A stretch of 64,000 bases of DNA from Oceanobacillus oncorhynchi (GCF_000821065.1 NZ_CDGG01000001.1:4030001-4094000); one strand, 5' to 3'; counted from the first letter of the stretch, positions 18,869 through 29,002 are shown. Numbers and translations are program-made. Notes: generated by a model not told the origin, from the letters alone.

Positions 18869-20242
18869 TTATTTGCTATCCTCATCTTCCTTTTCTTCGA
18901 TGATTGGATATTCAGTTAAGAAATTCGTATTGAAGTCTCCCTCTTTAAACACAGGATGGCTCATGATTTGATATTGGAATGGAATGGTTGTATGCACTCC
19001 TTCAACAACAAACTCTTCCAAAGCACGCTTCATACGTTCTACGGCTTCATTTCTGGTGGAAGCATAAACGATAAGCTTCGCGATCATGGAATCGTAATAT
19101 GGTGGAATTCTATATCCGCTGTAGGCGCCGGAGTCCACACGAACTCCAAGTCCACCAGGCGGCAGATACATTTCAATCTCCCCTGCGGAAGGCATAAAAT
19201 TCTTATATGGATTTTCCGCATTAATACGGCATTCGATTGCATGTCCCTCAAATGTAATATCTTCTTGGGTAAACGCAAGCTCCTGACCGTCTGCAATTCG
19301 AATTTGTTCTTTAATCAGATCCACTCCGGTAACCATTTCTGTTACAGGATGCTCTACTTGAATACGGGTATTCATCTCCATAAAGTAAAATGCTTCCGAT
19401 TGTCTGTCAAAAATGTATTCAATCGTTCCTGCACCGACATAATCCACGGCTTGAGCAGCTTTTACAGAAGCATCTCCCATCCGTTCTCTCAGTGTTTCAT
19501 TGATTGCAGGGGAAGGTGATTCCTCCACTAATTTCTGCAGACGGCGCTGGATGGAGCAATCTCTTTCTCCAAGATGAACAACATTTCCATGCGTATCAGC
19601 CAGTATTTGAATTTCTACATGTCTAAAGTCTTCGATATATTTTTCAATATAGACACCTGGATTTCCAAAGGCGGTTTCCGCTTCCTTTTGTGTTAATTCC
19701 ATTCCTTTTATTAGCTCTTCTTCGGAGCGGGCCACGCGGATTCCTTTTCCGCCGCCCCCGGCAGTTGCTTTAATGATAACAGGATAGCCTATTTCCAAAG
19801 CAATTTCTTTTGCATGCTCTACCCCTTCAACAATTCCTTCTGAACCAGGTACAACCGGTACATCAGCAGATTTCATTGTTTCCTTGGCGACATCCTTAAT
19901 TCCCATTTTTTGAATGGCTTCTGGTGTCGGACCGACGAAGATTACATTGCATGCTCTGCAAATCTCTGCAAAGTCAGCATTCTCTGCTAAAAATCCATAC
20001 CCCGGGTGTATCGCATCAGCCTCTGTCGACAATGCAACACTCATAATATTAGTTATGTTTAAATAACTGTCTTTACTCAGTTTTGGTCCAACGCAATATG
20101 CTTCATCCGCCAGCTCCACATGTAATGACTCTTCATCCGCTTCAGAATATATTGCAACTGTCTCTATGCCCATCTCCTTGCAGGCACGGATAATTCGGAC
20201 AGCTATTTCTCCACGATTGGCAACTAATAGCTTTTTAATCAA
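18869..20242 (-). CDS. accC: acetyl-CoA carboxylase, biotin carboxylase subunit
   Basis: 457 residues starting at TTG ([16 protein letters not shown]). It carboxylates the biotin of AccB using ATP and bicarbonate, the first step of malonyl-CoA synthesis. The ATP-grasp domain has the glycine-rich loop [14 protein letters not shown] (about 159-172); catalytic residues lie in [14 protein letters not shown] and the substrate loop [15 protein letters not shown]. It is 13 bases after accB and followed by yqhY. Confidence 0.97.
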   Translation of the reverse strand: MIKKLLVANRGEIAVRIIRACKEMGIETVAIYSEADEESLHVELADEAYCVGPKLSKDSYLNITNIMSVALSTEADAIHPGYGFLAENADFAEICRACNVIFVGPTPEAIQKMGIKDVAKETMKSADVPVVPGSEGIVEGVEHAKEIALEIGYPVIIKATAGGGGKGIRVARSEEELIKGMELTQKEAETAFGNPGVYIEKYIEDFRHVEIQILADTHGNVVHLGERDCSIQRRLQKLVEESPSPAINETLRERMGDASVKAAQAVDYVGAGTIEYIFDRQSEAFYFMEMNTRIQVEHPVTEMVTGVDLIKEQIRIADGQELAFTQEDITFEGHAIECRINAENPYKNFMPSAGEIEMYLPPGGLGVRVDSGAYSGYRIPPYYDSMIAKLIVYASTRNEAVERMKRALEEFVVEGVHTTIPFQYQIMSHPVFKEGDFNTNFLTEYPIIEEKEDEDSK

Positions 20243-20255
20243 TTATTCCATCCCC

Positions 20256-20747
20256 TTACTTCTTCTTTACTCTAAATAATGGCTGACCATATTCTACAAG
20301 CTCGCCATTTTCAGCTAAAACTTCCACAATCTCTCCATTGGTTTCCGCTTCAATCTCATTAAATAATTTCATCGCTTCCACAATACATACGACTGTATTT
20401 GTATCTACTGTGCTTCCTTTTGTCACAAAAGGATCGCTGTCTGGAGAAGAAGAAGTATAAAATGTCCCGACCATCGGGGAAACAATCTCATAATCATAAT
20501 CCGCTGAAGCCTGCGGCATTTCCTCTGCTTTTATATTTGGCTGTGTGTTTACTTCAGGCTCTGGTTCTTGAACTGCCGGAGCTTGAGGTTCTGCTGCGGC
20601 TTGAGACTGTGATTGAACGGTAGTAGTAACAGACCCTGTATTTTTTTTCATAGCTATGACTGCACCGTTCGCCTCATAAGAAAATTCGGTTAATGATGAT
20701 TTATCGACCATTTGAATAATTTCTCTAATTTCATCTACTTGTAACAT
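20256..20747 (-). CDS. accB: acetyl-CoA carboxylase, biotin carboxyl carrier protein
   Basis: 163 residues from ATG 20747, after GAGGAGTG; an earlier in-frame ATG overlaps that ribosome site. N-terminal helix ([16 protein letters not shown]), then a Gln/Ala/Pro-rich flexible linker (about 40-80), then the biotinyl domain with Lys127 in [12 protein letters not shown]. The thumb loop typical of AccB is present ([15 protein letters not shown]). It hands carboxyl groups from AccC to the AccDA transferase. Confidence 0.97.
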   Translation of the reverse strand: MLQVDEIREIIQMVDKSSLTEFSYEANGAVIAMKKNTGSVTTTVQSQSQAAAEPQAPAVQEPEPEVNTQPNIKAEEMPQASADYDYEIVSPMVGTFYTSSSPDSDPFVTKGSTVDTNTVVCIVEAMKLFNEIEAETNGEIVEVLAENGELVEYGQPLFRVKKK

Positions 20748-20949
20748 ATTGGCACTCCTCATTTCGATTGTTATCTTTTTATAATTTCATGCTGGCTGTT
20801 TCATTACCTTCTAATATATTACGATAGAATGAACAAAAACATCAAGTCTACCGTAATCAAATCTGTATTAACTGGATGAAAAGCTGTTTTTATTATTATA
20901 ACAGTTAATGCCTGTTAATGTTGGGATAAACTTGTTTTTTACATTTGTA

Positions 20950-20980
20950 AAGCCAGCAGCCCAAGGCGGGCTGCTGGCTT
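20950..20980 (-). terminator. terminator after spoIIIAH
   Basis: 13-bp stem AAGCCAGCAGCCC/GGGCTGCTGGCTT with a 5-nt loop. The minus-strand tail is only weakly T-rich, so efficiency is uncertain. Confidence 0.65.
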
Positions 20981-20986
20981 GTTGTT

Positions 20987-21658
20987 TTACTCTTCCGTTT
21001 CGGTTGTGTCTTCTGATTCTTCTCCTTCTTGGACTTCTCCCGTTTCTTCTGTCTCTTCTGTTTCGGCTGCTTCTTCTGTTTCCGTTGTATCTTCCATGTC
21101 TGTCGTTTCAGCAGTTGGCTGGAAATTAACTTCTGCTTTGACATCTTCTCCAAATTCATCACGGGCCATTTGCATGATATTCGCTGCTTCTGTTACAGGC
21201 AATTCTTCGGTTTTTACATGGATATGAACTTTTCCATTATTGGAACGGACAAGTACATCCTCATATTCCGTAGAAGCCAGCAGCTGCTCCTGAAGAATCA
21301 ATTCTTTCGTTTCTAATTCCTCTAAGCCATCTATTTCTTGCAATGCTTCATCTTTTTCAGTAGCTGATGCATTAGCAGAAGCCACTACATCCGTTAACTG
21401 GCTTTTCTTCCGGCTGCGTTCATCCTGGATTTCCATACGGATGGTTGTAAACAATTCATCGCTGTCTACATTTTCTATATTATCCACTTCAATTCCTTCC
21501 TCAGATTGGGTTGCAGGAACCACATCCTCTGAAGCTGCGTCCTGCCCATCGTCCACAAAAGCTAAATCATTCCCATTTGCTGAAAAGATATAATAGACAC
21601 TTAAAACAACCATCAAGCTTAACATCGTGAGTAACCATACTGTTTGTTTTTTTAACAT
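20987..21658 (-). CDS. spoIIIAH: stage III sporulation protein AH
   Basis: 223 residues. A single N-terminal membrane helix (about 6-26) is followed by a YscJ/FliF-like domain in the intermembrane space (about 80-180). SpoIIIAH forms a ring in the mother-cell membrane and binds SpoIIQ across the septal space, making a feeding channel for the forespore. The last 45 residues are an acidic Thr/Glu repeat (TETEE units) that I would not expect from B. subtilis. ATG follows AAGGAGG, 13 bases after spoIIIAG. Confidence 0.93.
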   Translation of the reverse strand: MLKKQTVWLLTMLSLMVVLSVYYIFSANGNDLAFVDDGQDAASEDVVPATQSEEGIEVDNIENVDSDELFTTIRMEIQDERSRKKSQLTDVVASANASATEKDEALQEIDGLEELETKELILQEQLLASTEYEDVLVRSNNGKVHIHVKTEELPVTEAANIMQMARDEFGEDVKAEVNFQPTAETTDMEDTTETEEAAETEETEETGEVQEGEESEDTTETEE

Positions 21659-21671
21659 ACATTCTACCTCC

Positions 21672-22310
21672 TTAATTTTTAGGCATCACTGAGATTTTAT
21701 GTGAAGGGACATCTAATACTCTGGATACTGCTTCAATGACTTGACTTTTCATCGATTGACTTTCCATGCCTTGTGCTACAATAAATACGCCCCGTACTTC
21801 CGGCTGTTTGGTTTGTACCAATAAAGGTGTTTCCTGATCGCCCTGACGATAAAGCACGACCTGATGATCATCCGTCTGATCCTCAACCACTCTAGAACCT
21901 CCGTTACGATCCGTTTCGTCTGTCGTCTGTTTACCTGTTGTTCTATTTTTTTCATAGACCTGCTCACTTGTTGCTTCTAAATTGATCATTACTTCTGTTT
22001 CTGAAACACCATCCATCTGATTCAGCATGCTGGATAATTGTTCGCCTAACTCATTCTCCAGGTCTTCTACTTCACCACCTGCCGATTCTGAAGCCGCTTC
22101 TTCCGAAATTTCCAGCTGTGAATCGTCATAAGGCACGGGCTGAACCTCCTCTTCCGGTTTTAATACATTACTGATAATCATAAATAAAATTCCCACCAGT
22201 CCTAAAATAACAATAAATCCTATTTTTTTAGACGGCTGCTTTTTTTCTTTCCCCGAAGCTTGTTCGCTATCCGTGGTCTGTTTTAAAAAGTGAGTCAGTT
22301 TATTTTTCAA
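21672..22310 (-). CDS. spoIIIAG: stage III sporulation protein AG
   Basis: 212 residues from TTG 22310, just after AAGGAGAGGG; the longer frame to 22328 runs through this ribosome site. One membrane helix (about 30-50, IGFIVILGLVGILFMIISNV) precedes an acidic spacer and the ring-building domain with VMINLEATSEQVYE and the C-terminal VRGVFIVAQGM and VIEAVSRVLDVPSHKISVMP. SpoIIIAG builds the large oligomeric ring of the A-Q channel. Start overlaps the spoIIIAF stop. Confidence 0.93.
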   Translation of the reverse strand: MKNKLTHFLKQTTDSEQASGKEKKQPSKKIGFIVILGLVGILFMIISNVLKPEEEVQPVPYDDSQLEISEEAASESAGGEVEDLENELGEQLSSMLNQMDGVSETEVMINLEATSEQVYEKNRTTGKQTTDETDRNGGSRVVEDQTDDHQVVLYRQGDQETPLLVQTKQPEVRGVFIVAQGMESQSMKSQVIEAVSRVLDVPSHKISVMPKN

Positions 22311-22933
22311 AATCCCTCTCCTTCCCAATAGACCGTTATTTCTTTATCCTCAATTTCCCAAATTTCTTTTAAACTGGCCTCCATCTCTTGTAATGGCTCT
22401 TCCGAATGCGTTTCCTCCTCATTGCCCCATTCAATAACCACATCTTCAACCGTGTTCATCGCTCCTTCCCCTGGTTCTGATTCTGTTATATAAACAATGA
22501 CCTCTGTCAGCTCCTCGTAGGATACGGAGTCCATTACAGAAAATTGGAAATCAATAGAGGCAATCTCTGCGTTAAATTCCTCTTTTAATGGTTCTGCCGC
22601 TATTTTTTCCAATTCAATAGCCATTTGTTCTAAAATATATGCATCTTGTCCACTTTCTATTTCTTTTTTTTCTAAATCTATTTGATTTTCTATCGAAGGC
22701 TGTCCTTGAAACTGACTTTCTATTTTGTTCATTGAGCTTGATATAGCAGTATTTATATCCGTATTAAACAAATAAAAAACAGGTTGAAGCAGAATCAAAA
22801 TCAAGATTAAACTAATCGCCAGCCGCACATATTTTTGCAGATGATTTGCCGGCACAAGCAAATCGATTACGGAGGCCAGAATGATAAATAAAATAATCTG
22901 TGTCACCCAGTCTGTAAATATTTCGATTCTCAT
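22307..22933 (-). CDS. spoIIIAF: stage III sporulation protein AF
   Basis: 208 residues from ATG 22933 (a TTG one codon earlier is possible). Two membrane helices at the N-terminus (about 8-28 and 35-55, with VPANHLQKYVRLAISLILIL) and a soluble domain with a central acidic segment. It is part of the SpoIIIA-SpoIIQ complex needed for sigma-G activity in the forespore. It is a standard member of the eight-gene operon. Confidence 0.92.
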   Translation of the reverse strand: MRIEIFTDWVTQIILFIILASVIDLLVPANHLQKYVRLAISLILILILLQPVFYLFNTDINTAISSSMNKIESQFQGQPSIENQIDLEKKEIESGQDAYILEQMAIELEKIAAEPLKEEFNAEIASIDFQFSVMDSVSYEELTEVIVYITESEPGEGAMNTVEDVVIEWGNEEETHSEEPLQEMEASLKEIWEIEDKEITVYWEGEGF

Positions 22934-22939
22934 CAACCC

Positions 22940-24196
22940 CTATCTTAGTAAGACGGTTAAATTACTTGCTGCGACAATGATGACAATCCCAAGAAAGAAC
23001 ATCAGGGAGACTGCCAGCAAACAGGCTAAGATAAATAAAATATACGTGCTTACTGTATTTAAGCATTGCACGATCGGGCCCCCGCCAATCGGCTGTAATA
23101 TTGCTGCCGCCAGTTTATAAATTATTGCAATGACTCCCACTTTCAAAGCCGGGAAAGCGACAATAAACAAAATAATAAACAGGCCAATCATGCCGACAGC
23201 ATTTTTTAAAATGAGGGAGGCACTAAGAATGGTATCCGCAGCATCGGTAAATGTCCGTCCTAATACCGGTATAAAATTTCCTGTTACAAATTTAGCTGTT
23301 TTCATTGCTACTCCGTCTTGGATTGCTGTCGCAGTCCCCTGAACAGAAATAACCCCCAGGAAAATAGTTAAAAAAATTCCCAGACTGCCTACAGCAACGT
23401 TTCTAAAGAGATTGGCCAAATGCGTTACTTTAAAATGACTATTTAAACTGCTGATAATAATCAGCATGGCGGAAAGAAATAATAAAGGTAAAACAAAGGC
23501 TGAAATAAATACACCGCTAAAATGAATAAAGAATATAATAATCGGGTGAAAGAAAGAAACAGAAATCACATTGCCAAAGCTCGCCATCATTCCCAATACC
23601 AGAGGCAGCAGTGCAATCATAAAGCTTTGCATCGTATCAATCGCATCTTTTGTATATGAAGTTGCCAGATAAAAACTATTCAGTACGATAAACAACAGGA
23701 CTAAAAAAACCACAAAATAAGCAACCTTGCTGACGGTTGTCTGCTCAAATGCAGATTGAATCGACTGGAGCACAACAGCAAATAAGGTCAGCATTAAAAG
23801 AGTCCCTAAAAGTTTTCCGTTGATAATCAGCTCATGGAGGAGGTAGCGCAAAAAATGCATCAGAATATCTTGAATGGAGAAGCTGTTTCCATTTTTAATC
23901 CATTCATAGATACTGATTTTTTGTAAATCAGGTAAGTTATCTCCGTACTCCATGATCAGCTGGTCCCAATAGGATTGAATTTCATCCAGTGAAATCTCAT
24001 CTAATAAAGAGTTTTGAAGGGTTTCCTCCTCCTCTTCGGTCATTGGAGCATCCTCAGCTTGGACAACTGCTGAATTTCCTTGGCTAATAACAAGAGCGAT
24101 AAATAGCATACATAGTATTCGGAGTAAGTTGACAGGTCTTTTAGACAATCTGGATACTCCCTTTCCCGGCTTCATTTTCTTTCGCCAATCAAACAT
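22940..24196 (-). CDS. spoIIIAE: stage III sporulation protein AE
   Basis: 418 residues. A signal peptide (about residues 24-47, ending VVQAED) leads into a soluble segment, then eight or so membrane helices (about 105-415). The conserved core includes FHPIIIFFIHFSGVFISAFV and GNFIPVLGRTFTDAADTIL. It is the polytopic channel component of the A-Q complex. I take ATG 24196, which overlaps the spoIIIAD stop; no strong ribosome site precedes it, nor ATG 24175, so translation is probably coupled. Confidence 0.92.
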   Translation of the reverse strand: MFDWRKKMKPGKGVSRLSKRPVNLLRILCMLFIALVISQGNSAVVQAEDAPMTEEEEETLQNSLLDEISLDEIQSYWDQLIMEYGDNLPDLQKISIYEWIKNGNSFSIQDILMHFLRYLLHELIINGKLLGTLLMLTLFAVVLQSIQSAFEQTTVSKVAYFVVFLVLLFIVLNSFYLATSYTKDAIDTMQSFMIALLPLVLGMMASFGNVISVSFFHPIIIFFIHFSGVFISAFVLPLLFLSAMLIIISSLNSHFKVTHLANLFRNVAVGSLGIFLTIFLGVISVQGTATAIQDGVAMKTAKFVTGNFIPVLGRTFTDAADTILSASLILKNAVGMIGLFIILFIVAFPALKVGVIAIIYKLAAAILQPIGGGPIVQCLNTVSTYILFILACLLAVSLMFFLGIVIIVAASNLTVLLR

Positions 24197-24581
24197 TAGG
24201 GATAAAACCGATAATCGCTTCGATTACCGCAGTAATAATTGGAACAGCAAGCAGTAAAATAAATATTTTTCCTGCTAATTCAATGTATTTGGATACAGAA
24301 TTCAGACCGGCGTCCTTCGTCAGATGAGCTCCGATTTCAGCAATATAAGAAATACCGATAATTTTTAAAATCGTTGTTAAATAAAGTCCTTGCACATTCG
24401 CCTGGTCGCCCAGCTTCCGAATGGTTTCAAATATTAATTGGACTTGCTGAATGATGGAGAAAAAGATAACAATACCCGTAATAAGAATAATTAAAAAAGC
24501 AAGCGAAGGCTGTACCTCTTTTACCAGGATATATAATATACTTGCGAGTACACCTAAAATCGTAATCTGGAGAATATCCAT
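24189..24581 (-). CDS. spoIIIAD: stage III sporulation protein AD
   Basis: 130 residues from ATG 24581 (MDILQITILGVLAS), ten bases after AAGGAG. The frame stays open through spoIIIAC, but that part is an out-of-frame reading of spoIIIAC. Three or four membrane helices; conserved VQGLYLTTILKIIGISYIAE. Membrane component of the SpoIIIA complex; size matches B. subtilis (133). Confidence 0.94.
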   Translation of the reverse strand: MDILQITILGVLASILYILVKEVQPSLAFLIILITGIVIFFSIIQQVQLIFETIRKLGDQANVQGLYLTTILKIIGISYIAEIGAHLTKDAGLNSVSKYIELAGKIFILLLAVPIITAVIEAIIGFIPNV

Positions 24582-24592
24582 ATCCAATCTCC

Positions 24593-24793
24593 TTAAAATA
24601 GAAATACAGATCTGATTTGCTGAAATAAATCTGAGAGTCCGTTCACCACGATGAGCAGAACAAGTATAAAGCCGATCAACGTAGCAAATTGGGCAATTTC
24701 TTCCTTGCCCATCTGTTTTAAAATCGTATGGATAAGCGCTACAATTATGCCTATACCAGCAATCTGAAATAGTATCAATGCATCCACAAACAT
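24593..24793 (-). CDS. spoIIIAC: stage III sporulation protein AC
   Basis: 66 residues with two membrane helices (about 4-24 and 36-56) and the connecting loop KQMGKEEIAQF. ATG follows AAGGAG. Short membrane partner of SpoIIIAD; size and place match B. subtilis (68 residues). Confidence 0.94.
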   Translation of the reverse strand: MFVDALILFQIAGIGIIVALIHTILKQMGKEEIAQFATLIGFILVLLIVVNGLSDLFQQIRSVFLF

Positions 24794-24826
24794 GTACTTG
24801 CTCCTTCCCTGATGCCACTCATTTCA

Positions 24827-25339
24827 TTACATAAACAATAGTGCCAGAAAGATACCGCACAGAAGTCCCAGCACGTTTGACAGCTTTCCATACGTTTGAA
24901 AACGTTCTGTGGCATTTTTCCACTGCTCTTCTAAATAGAGATTGGTTAATTTTATATGTTTTTTCTGCTGCTCAATATCATGCTGTCCCAGTGTTCTGCC
25001 AAACTGAAGCAATATCTCCAGATCGCTTTTTTGCAACGCAGATTGTCCAATTAACCTTTGCGCACATTCTTCCCATATCTCATCAAAATCTTTTTCTTTA
25101 TTTTCCAGCTCCTCAGCCAGCTCCTGATAAAATAAAGCAGTCGGACCCTGCAGTTTCTTACTGATTAGTTGAAATGCTTCTTGTAATGGGACCTGGCTGT
25201 ATACCATTTCCGCCTCTAAAATCTGAAGCGACTGCAATAATAATTGAATATGCTTGGGCCGCTGTTTTAATGATCTTCCCCATTCCCAGCCAAGTACTGT
25301 AGACATACTAATTAAAAGCAGCACGCCAATCCACTTCAC
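24827..25339 (-). CDS. spoIIIAB: stage III sporulation protein AB
   Basis: 170 residues from GTG 25339, five bases after GAGGTGG and inside the end of spoIIIAA; the frame is open further up but without a ribosome site. Membrane helices at the N-terminus (about 2-20) and C-terminus (YGKLSNVLGLLCGIFLALLF) enclose a helical domain with EAEMVYSQVPLQEAFQ. It resembles the GspF-type platform of secretion systems. Length agrees with the 171 residues in B. subtilis. Confidence 0.92.
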   Translation of the reverse strand: MKWIGVLLLISMSTVLGWEWGRSLKQRPKHIQLLLQSLQILEAEMVYSQVPLQEAFQLISKKLQGPTALFYQELAEELENKEKDFDEIWEECAQRLIGQSALQKSDLEILLQFGRTLGQHDIEQQKKHIKLTNLYLEEQWKNATERFQTYGKLSNVLGLLCGIFLALLFM

Positions 25340-26261
25340 CTTCACCACCTCTTTGCTTAAAACTGATCGGATTCCCGTCTTTGTCAAAGGCACAAGCTAG
25401 CTTTCCGATTTTTTTTCCCTGCCCTAACAGCAGGTAACGCTCAAAAATTAATTCCTGAACTATTTTTTGCATAATAGGGCGGCGGTATAAATCAGCCATA
25501 TCTCCTGCATGCACTGTACAAATAACCTTCACACCTGCCTGGGATGCTTCGATAATCGCCTCCACATCCTTTTCTGTGCCAATCTCATCGACAATCAGAA
25601 TATCGGGAGATAACGTACGAATCGCCATCATCATCCCTTCTGCTTTCGGACAGGCATCTAACACATCCGTTCTCATCCCTATATCATGCTGCGGAACACC
25701 GCGGATGGATGCTGCTATTTCGGAACGCTCGTCCACGATGGTTACTTTTTTAGAGCGGCCCGTAGCAGATTGACTGGCTATTTGCCTGCAGATATCGCGT
25801 ATTACCGTTGTTTTTCCAGATTGCGGTGCTCCAAGAATCATAGTGTGATGGTATATCCCATCATAGATATAAGGCATCAGCATATCTGCACAGCCTTTTT
25901 TTTGCTTGGCAATACGAATATTAAAAAATGAAACAGGCTGAATCGCTTTTACTTTTTGATCCGCTGTTATAATACCTCCTGCAATACCGACACGATGGCC
26001 GCCCTCAATGGTTATAAACCCATTACGCAGCTCTTCTTCCAGCCGATACAGCGAATATTCACTCAGCTGGTTCAGAATAAAAACAGCTTCTTTCTTATGT
26101 GGCAACGGCTCGTCCAGCCAGCAAACAGCTGAGTCGAAAATAAATTCTATTTTTTGATGAATACGTACTCGAATTTCTTGAAGCTGTGACCAGCGATGAC
26201 CTATAAGACCGTCTATCCGGTCCTGAAAAGATGGCGGAAAAAGTCGTAAAATCTCATTCAT
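25308..26261 (-). CDS. spoIIIAA: stage III sporulation protein AA (ATPase)
   Basis: 317 residues, first gene of the operon. A secretion-type ATPase with Walker A GAPQSGKTT (144-152), Walker B ILIVDEIGTEKD and VICTVHAGDM. It probably powers the SpoIIIA-SpoIIQ channel between mother cell and forespore. ATG has a weak ribosome site. A sigma-E promoter is expected upstream (26262-26350), but I could not fix one. Confidence 0.95.
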   Translation of the reverse strand: MNEILRLFPPSFQDRIDGLIGHRWSQLQEIRVRIHQKIEFIFDSAVCWLDEPLPHKKEAVFILNQLSEYSLYRLEEELRNGFITIEGGHRVGIAGGIITADQKVKAIQPVSFFNIRIAKQKKGCADMLMPYIYDGIYHHTMILGAPQSGKTTVIRDICRQIASQSATGRSKKVTIVDERSEIAASIRGVPQHDIGMRTDVLDACPKAEGMMMAIRTLSPDILIVDEIGTEKDVEAIIEASQAGVKVICTVHAGDMADLYRRPIMQKIVQELIFERYLLLGQGKKIGKLACAFDKDGNPISFKQRGGEGEVDWRAAFN

Positions 26262-26436
26262 TCTAAAACCCCGCTTTTTGAAAATACAAAATCAGCTTGT
26301 TTTACTTAGAGATATATGTTTTTAAAATGAAATTATGCCCTGAGAGCTTTTTCTTTATTGAAAGGTTTGAAAGAGAGAGGAGTGATAACAAAGGGATTTC
26401 AAAAAATAGCTGAAGCCCGTCATTTATTTTTTTACA

Positions 26437-26480
26437 TAAAAAAACAAGCAGTCTGCCGAAGATTCAGCAAACTGCTTGTG
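26437..26480 (-). terminator. efp terminator
   Basis: Minus strand stem ACAAGCAGTTTGC with its complement (one G-T pair) and a T7 tail, ten bases after efp. Confidence 0.85.
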
Positions 26481-26489
26481 TTTATTAAA

Positions 26490-27047
26490 TTATGCTCTGG
26501 AAACATATTTCCCATCCGCAGTATTAATAACGAGCACATCTCCTTCGTTAACAAAGAAAGGAACTTGTACAATATGTCCGGTTTCTAACGTAGCCGGTTT
26601 GGAACCTCCGCTCGCTGTGTCCCCTTTAATTCCAGGCTCTGTTTCTGTTACCGTAAGCTCTACGTTATTTGGAAGATCTACTCCGATAATTTCACCCTGA
26701 TAGGTGACCACAGAAACTTCCATGTTTTCTTTAATAAATTTCAATTGATCTTTAATTTGACTTTCTGGAATTTCAATTTGTTCATATGACGCTGTATCCA
26801 TAAATGCATGCGCATCGCCAGAAGCATATAAATACTGCATTTTGTTATTTTCAATATGCGCCTTTTCTACCTTTTCGCCGCCGCGGAACGTTTTTTCTTG
26901 AATATTTCCATTACGTAAATTACGGAGTTTTGAACGTACAAACGCCGCTCCCTTTCCTGGTTTTACGTGCTGGAATTCAATAACCTGCCAAATATCATTG
27001 TCTACTTCAATAGTTAAACCTGTTTTAAAATCATTTACTGAAATCAT
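26490..27047 (-). CDS. efp: translation elongation factor P
   Basis: 185 residues in three beta-barrel domains. It enters the ribosomal E site and relieves stalling at polyproline. The modification-site loop is [12 protein letters not shown] with Lys32 at the tip; the signature [20 protein letters not shown] is in domain III. ATG follows AGGAGG. Upstream yqhT and downstream spoIIIA are as in B. subtilis. Confidence 0.97.
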   Translation of the reverse strand: MISVNDFKTGLTIEVDNDIWQVIEFQHVKPGKGAAFVRSKLRNLRNGNIQEKTFRGGEKVEKAHIENNKMQYLYASGDAHAFMDTASYEQIEIPESQIKDQLKFIKENMEVSVVTYQGEIIGVDLPNNVELTVTETEPGIKGDTASGGSKPATLETGHIVQVPFFVNEGDVLVINTADGKYVSRA

Positions 27048-27068
27048 ATTTTTTCCTCCTGTACCCTT

Positions 27069-28130
27069 TTATAATTGGATTAATTCTTTGGGAGCAAAGG
27101 TCAATCGCTCATTGCCGTCTTTTGTAATAACGATATCGTCCTCAATGCGGCAGCCGCCTACCCCTGGAACATAAATACCCGGCTCTACCGTTACGACCAT
27201 GCCCGGTTCTAATATTGCTTCAGAACGAGTCGACAATCCTGGGCTCTCATGAACTTCCATTCCCACTGCATGACCTGTCGAATGACCGAAACGATCGCCA
27301 TATCCTTTTTCCGTAATGTAATCTCTGGTCAAAGCATCTGCCTCTTTCCCGCTCATGCCAGCTTTTGTTCCTTTAACTCCACGAAGATTCGCCTCTAATA
27401 CTATATCATAAATTTCACGCAGCGCCGCAGAAATTTCTCCAACAGCTACCGTTCTTGTGATATCAGAGCAATACCCTTCATATAATGCACCATAATCCAG
27501 TGTCACCAGTTCGCCCTCTGCCATTTGTTTATCAGATGCCACCCCATGCGGCAGAGCAGAACGTAAGCCGGACGCTACAATGGTATCAAAGCTGGAAGAA
27601 GTCGCTCCCTGTCTGCGCATAAAGAACTCTAATTCATTCGAGATATCGATTTCCTTCACTCCAGGCTCGATAAATGATTGAATATGCGCAAATGCGTCAT
27701 CTGCAATTTTCGCAGCCTTTTTCATAATTTCCAGCTCATCAGGGGTTTTAATCATCCGTAGTGCCTCAACAATTCCTTCTACAGGAATCAACTCTTGAGA
27801 AAATTGATTTTGATATGTTTCAAATTGACTGTAAGTCGTATAATTTTTCTCAAAAGCCAGCCTCTTTACACCAAGCTTGTCGATTTGGTTCGCAATTTCC
27901 TGAATCATTCCTTGTTTATGCTCTATAATTTCAAATGCTGCCGCTTGTTCAGCAGCCTGCTCTGTATAACGAAAATCTGTAATAAATAGAGCCTTATCTG
28001 CAGTAATCAATGCTGTTCCAGCTGTGCCAGTAAAATTAGTCAGGTAACGTCTGTTATACGGACTGTCAATAATTATGGCGTCTGCTTTGTTTTCTTCCAG
28101 TTTTTCACGTAAGCGGTCCAATTTCGTCAA
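27069..28130 (-). CDS. yqhT: M24 family Xaa-Pro aminopeptidase (YqhT)
   Basis: 353 residues from TTG 28130 after GAGAGGATG. The creatinase N-domain (about 1-125, DSPYNRRYLTNFTGTAGTAL) precedes the pita-bread M24 domain with metal ligands in LDYGALYEGYCSDITRT, GHSTGHAVGMEVHESP, VVTVEPGIY and GGCRIEDDIV. It removes N-terminal residues before proline. It sits 21 bases upstream of efp; the coupling with a factor for proline-rich translation is conserved in Bacilli. Confidence 0.95.
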   Translation of the reverse strand: MTKLDRLREKLEENKADAIIIDSPYNRRYLTNFTGTAGTALITADKALFITDFRYTEQAAEQAAAFEIIEHKQGMIQEIANQIDKLGVKRLAFEKNYTTYSQFETYQNQFSQELIPVEGIVEALRMIKTPDELEIMKKAAKIADDAFAHIQSFIEPGVKEIDISNELEFFMRRQGATSSSFDTIVASGLRSALPHGVASDKQMAEGELVTLDYGALYEGYCSDITRTVAVGEISAALREIYDIVLEANLRGVKGTKAGMSGKEADALTRDYITEKGYGDRFGHSTGHAVGMEVHESPGLSTRSEAILEPGMVVTVEPGIYVPGVGGCRIEDDIVITKDGNERLTFAPKELIQL

Positions 28131-28211
28131 AAGGTTTCATCCTCTCCAAAATCTCAAGTATCATAAGTATTTTATCATATATAGATGCGTTTGAATAATC
28201 ACAGAAAAATC

Positions 28212-28718
28212 CTAGCTTTTCTTTATGATGTCTTCGGTTTGCTGCGAATCCATATAATCATAGGAGATGGAATAGCCAATAAATGTGCCATATAAAATAA
28301 ATAAGCAGATGGTTGTTATCCAGGTGTTCAAATTCCATTCCGTCACAGCAGGAATATCGTTAAATATGGGACGGAATAAAAGGAATATAAGAGCCCATAA
28401 GACAAAGCCGTATATAACTCCCACCCACATATACTTTATTTTTCTGAAAATCATATAATATACAAACGCGGTGAGCAGAGAAACTACCCCAGCCAGAATC
28501 GTTGTAAAGAAGATACCGAGCCACGTGTTTGTCCATCCTTCTGATACCCAGGAAGTCAGCAGATAAAACTTTGGTGCGACCTCCAAAAAATTAAAGTAAT
28601 ACATTACACTTGCAAGTAAACTGAATACAACCCCGCCTACAAATCCTGTGTACATCGATTTTTTTAATACAGATTCCTCATTATCATTTATTTGTTGTTT
28701 TTTTGATAAGCGCCTCAT
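28212..28718 (-). CDS. yqhR: YqhR family membrane protein
   Basis: 168 residues with four predicted membrane helices (about 25-47, 67-90, 97-117, 131-150) and a basic N-terminus (MRRLSKKQQ). YqhR is a conserved membrane protein of unknown function. GGAGGTG precedes ATG. In B. subtilis yqhS (3-dehydroquinate dehydratase) lies between yqhR and yqhT; it is missing here. Confidence 0.88.
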   Translation of the reverse strand: MRRLSKKQQINDNEESVLKKSMYTGFVGGVVFSLLASVMYYFNFLEVAPKFYLLTSWVSEGWTNTWLGIFFTTILAGVVSLLTAFVYYMIFRKIKYMWVGVIYGFVLWALIFLLFRPIFNDIPAVTEWNLNTWITTICLFILYGTFIGYSISYDYMDSQQTEDIIKKS

Positions 28719-29002
28719 TAATAAACACCTCCACTCTCTAGTATGACCAAATCATGAAACTCGTATGAAGAAATAATCTTTCTGTTAATCTGCGGGAATA
28801 TTTTTTATGAAAGAGGGAATAATTAATTAACAAGCAAACAGTTTCCACAGGATAACGTGATTTCTGTCCAGCCTTCGAGTATCTCGGATAATCATCCGAC
28901 CGATATATATTAGCGGATTGGCAGAAGCTCCTTCACAGGCATCCTGCAGCATGATATGGTAAAATAGAAGTATAAATAATGTGTGAGAAAGGAGGATTTC
29001 AA

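Noticed and set aside
24582-24818. N-terminal extension of spoIIIAD
   Set aside because: It is spoIIIAC read in another frame; ATG 24581 has its own AAGGAG.
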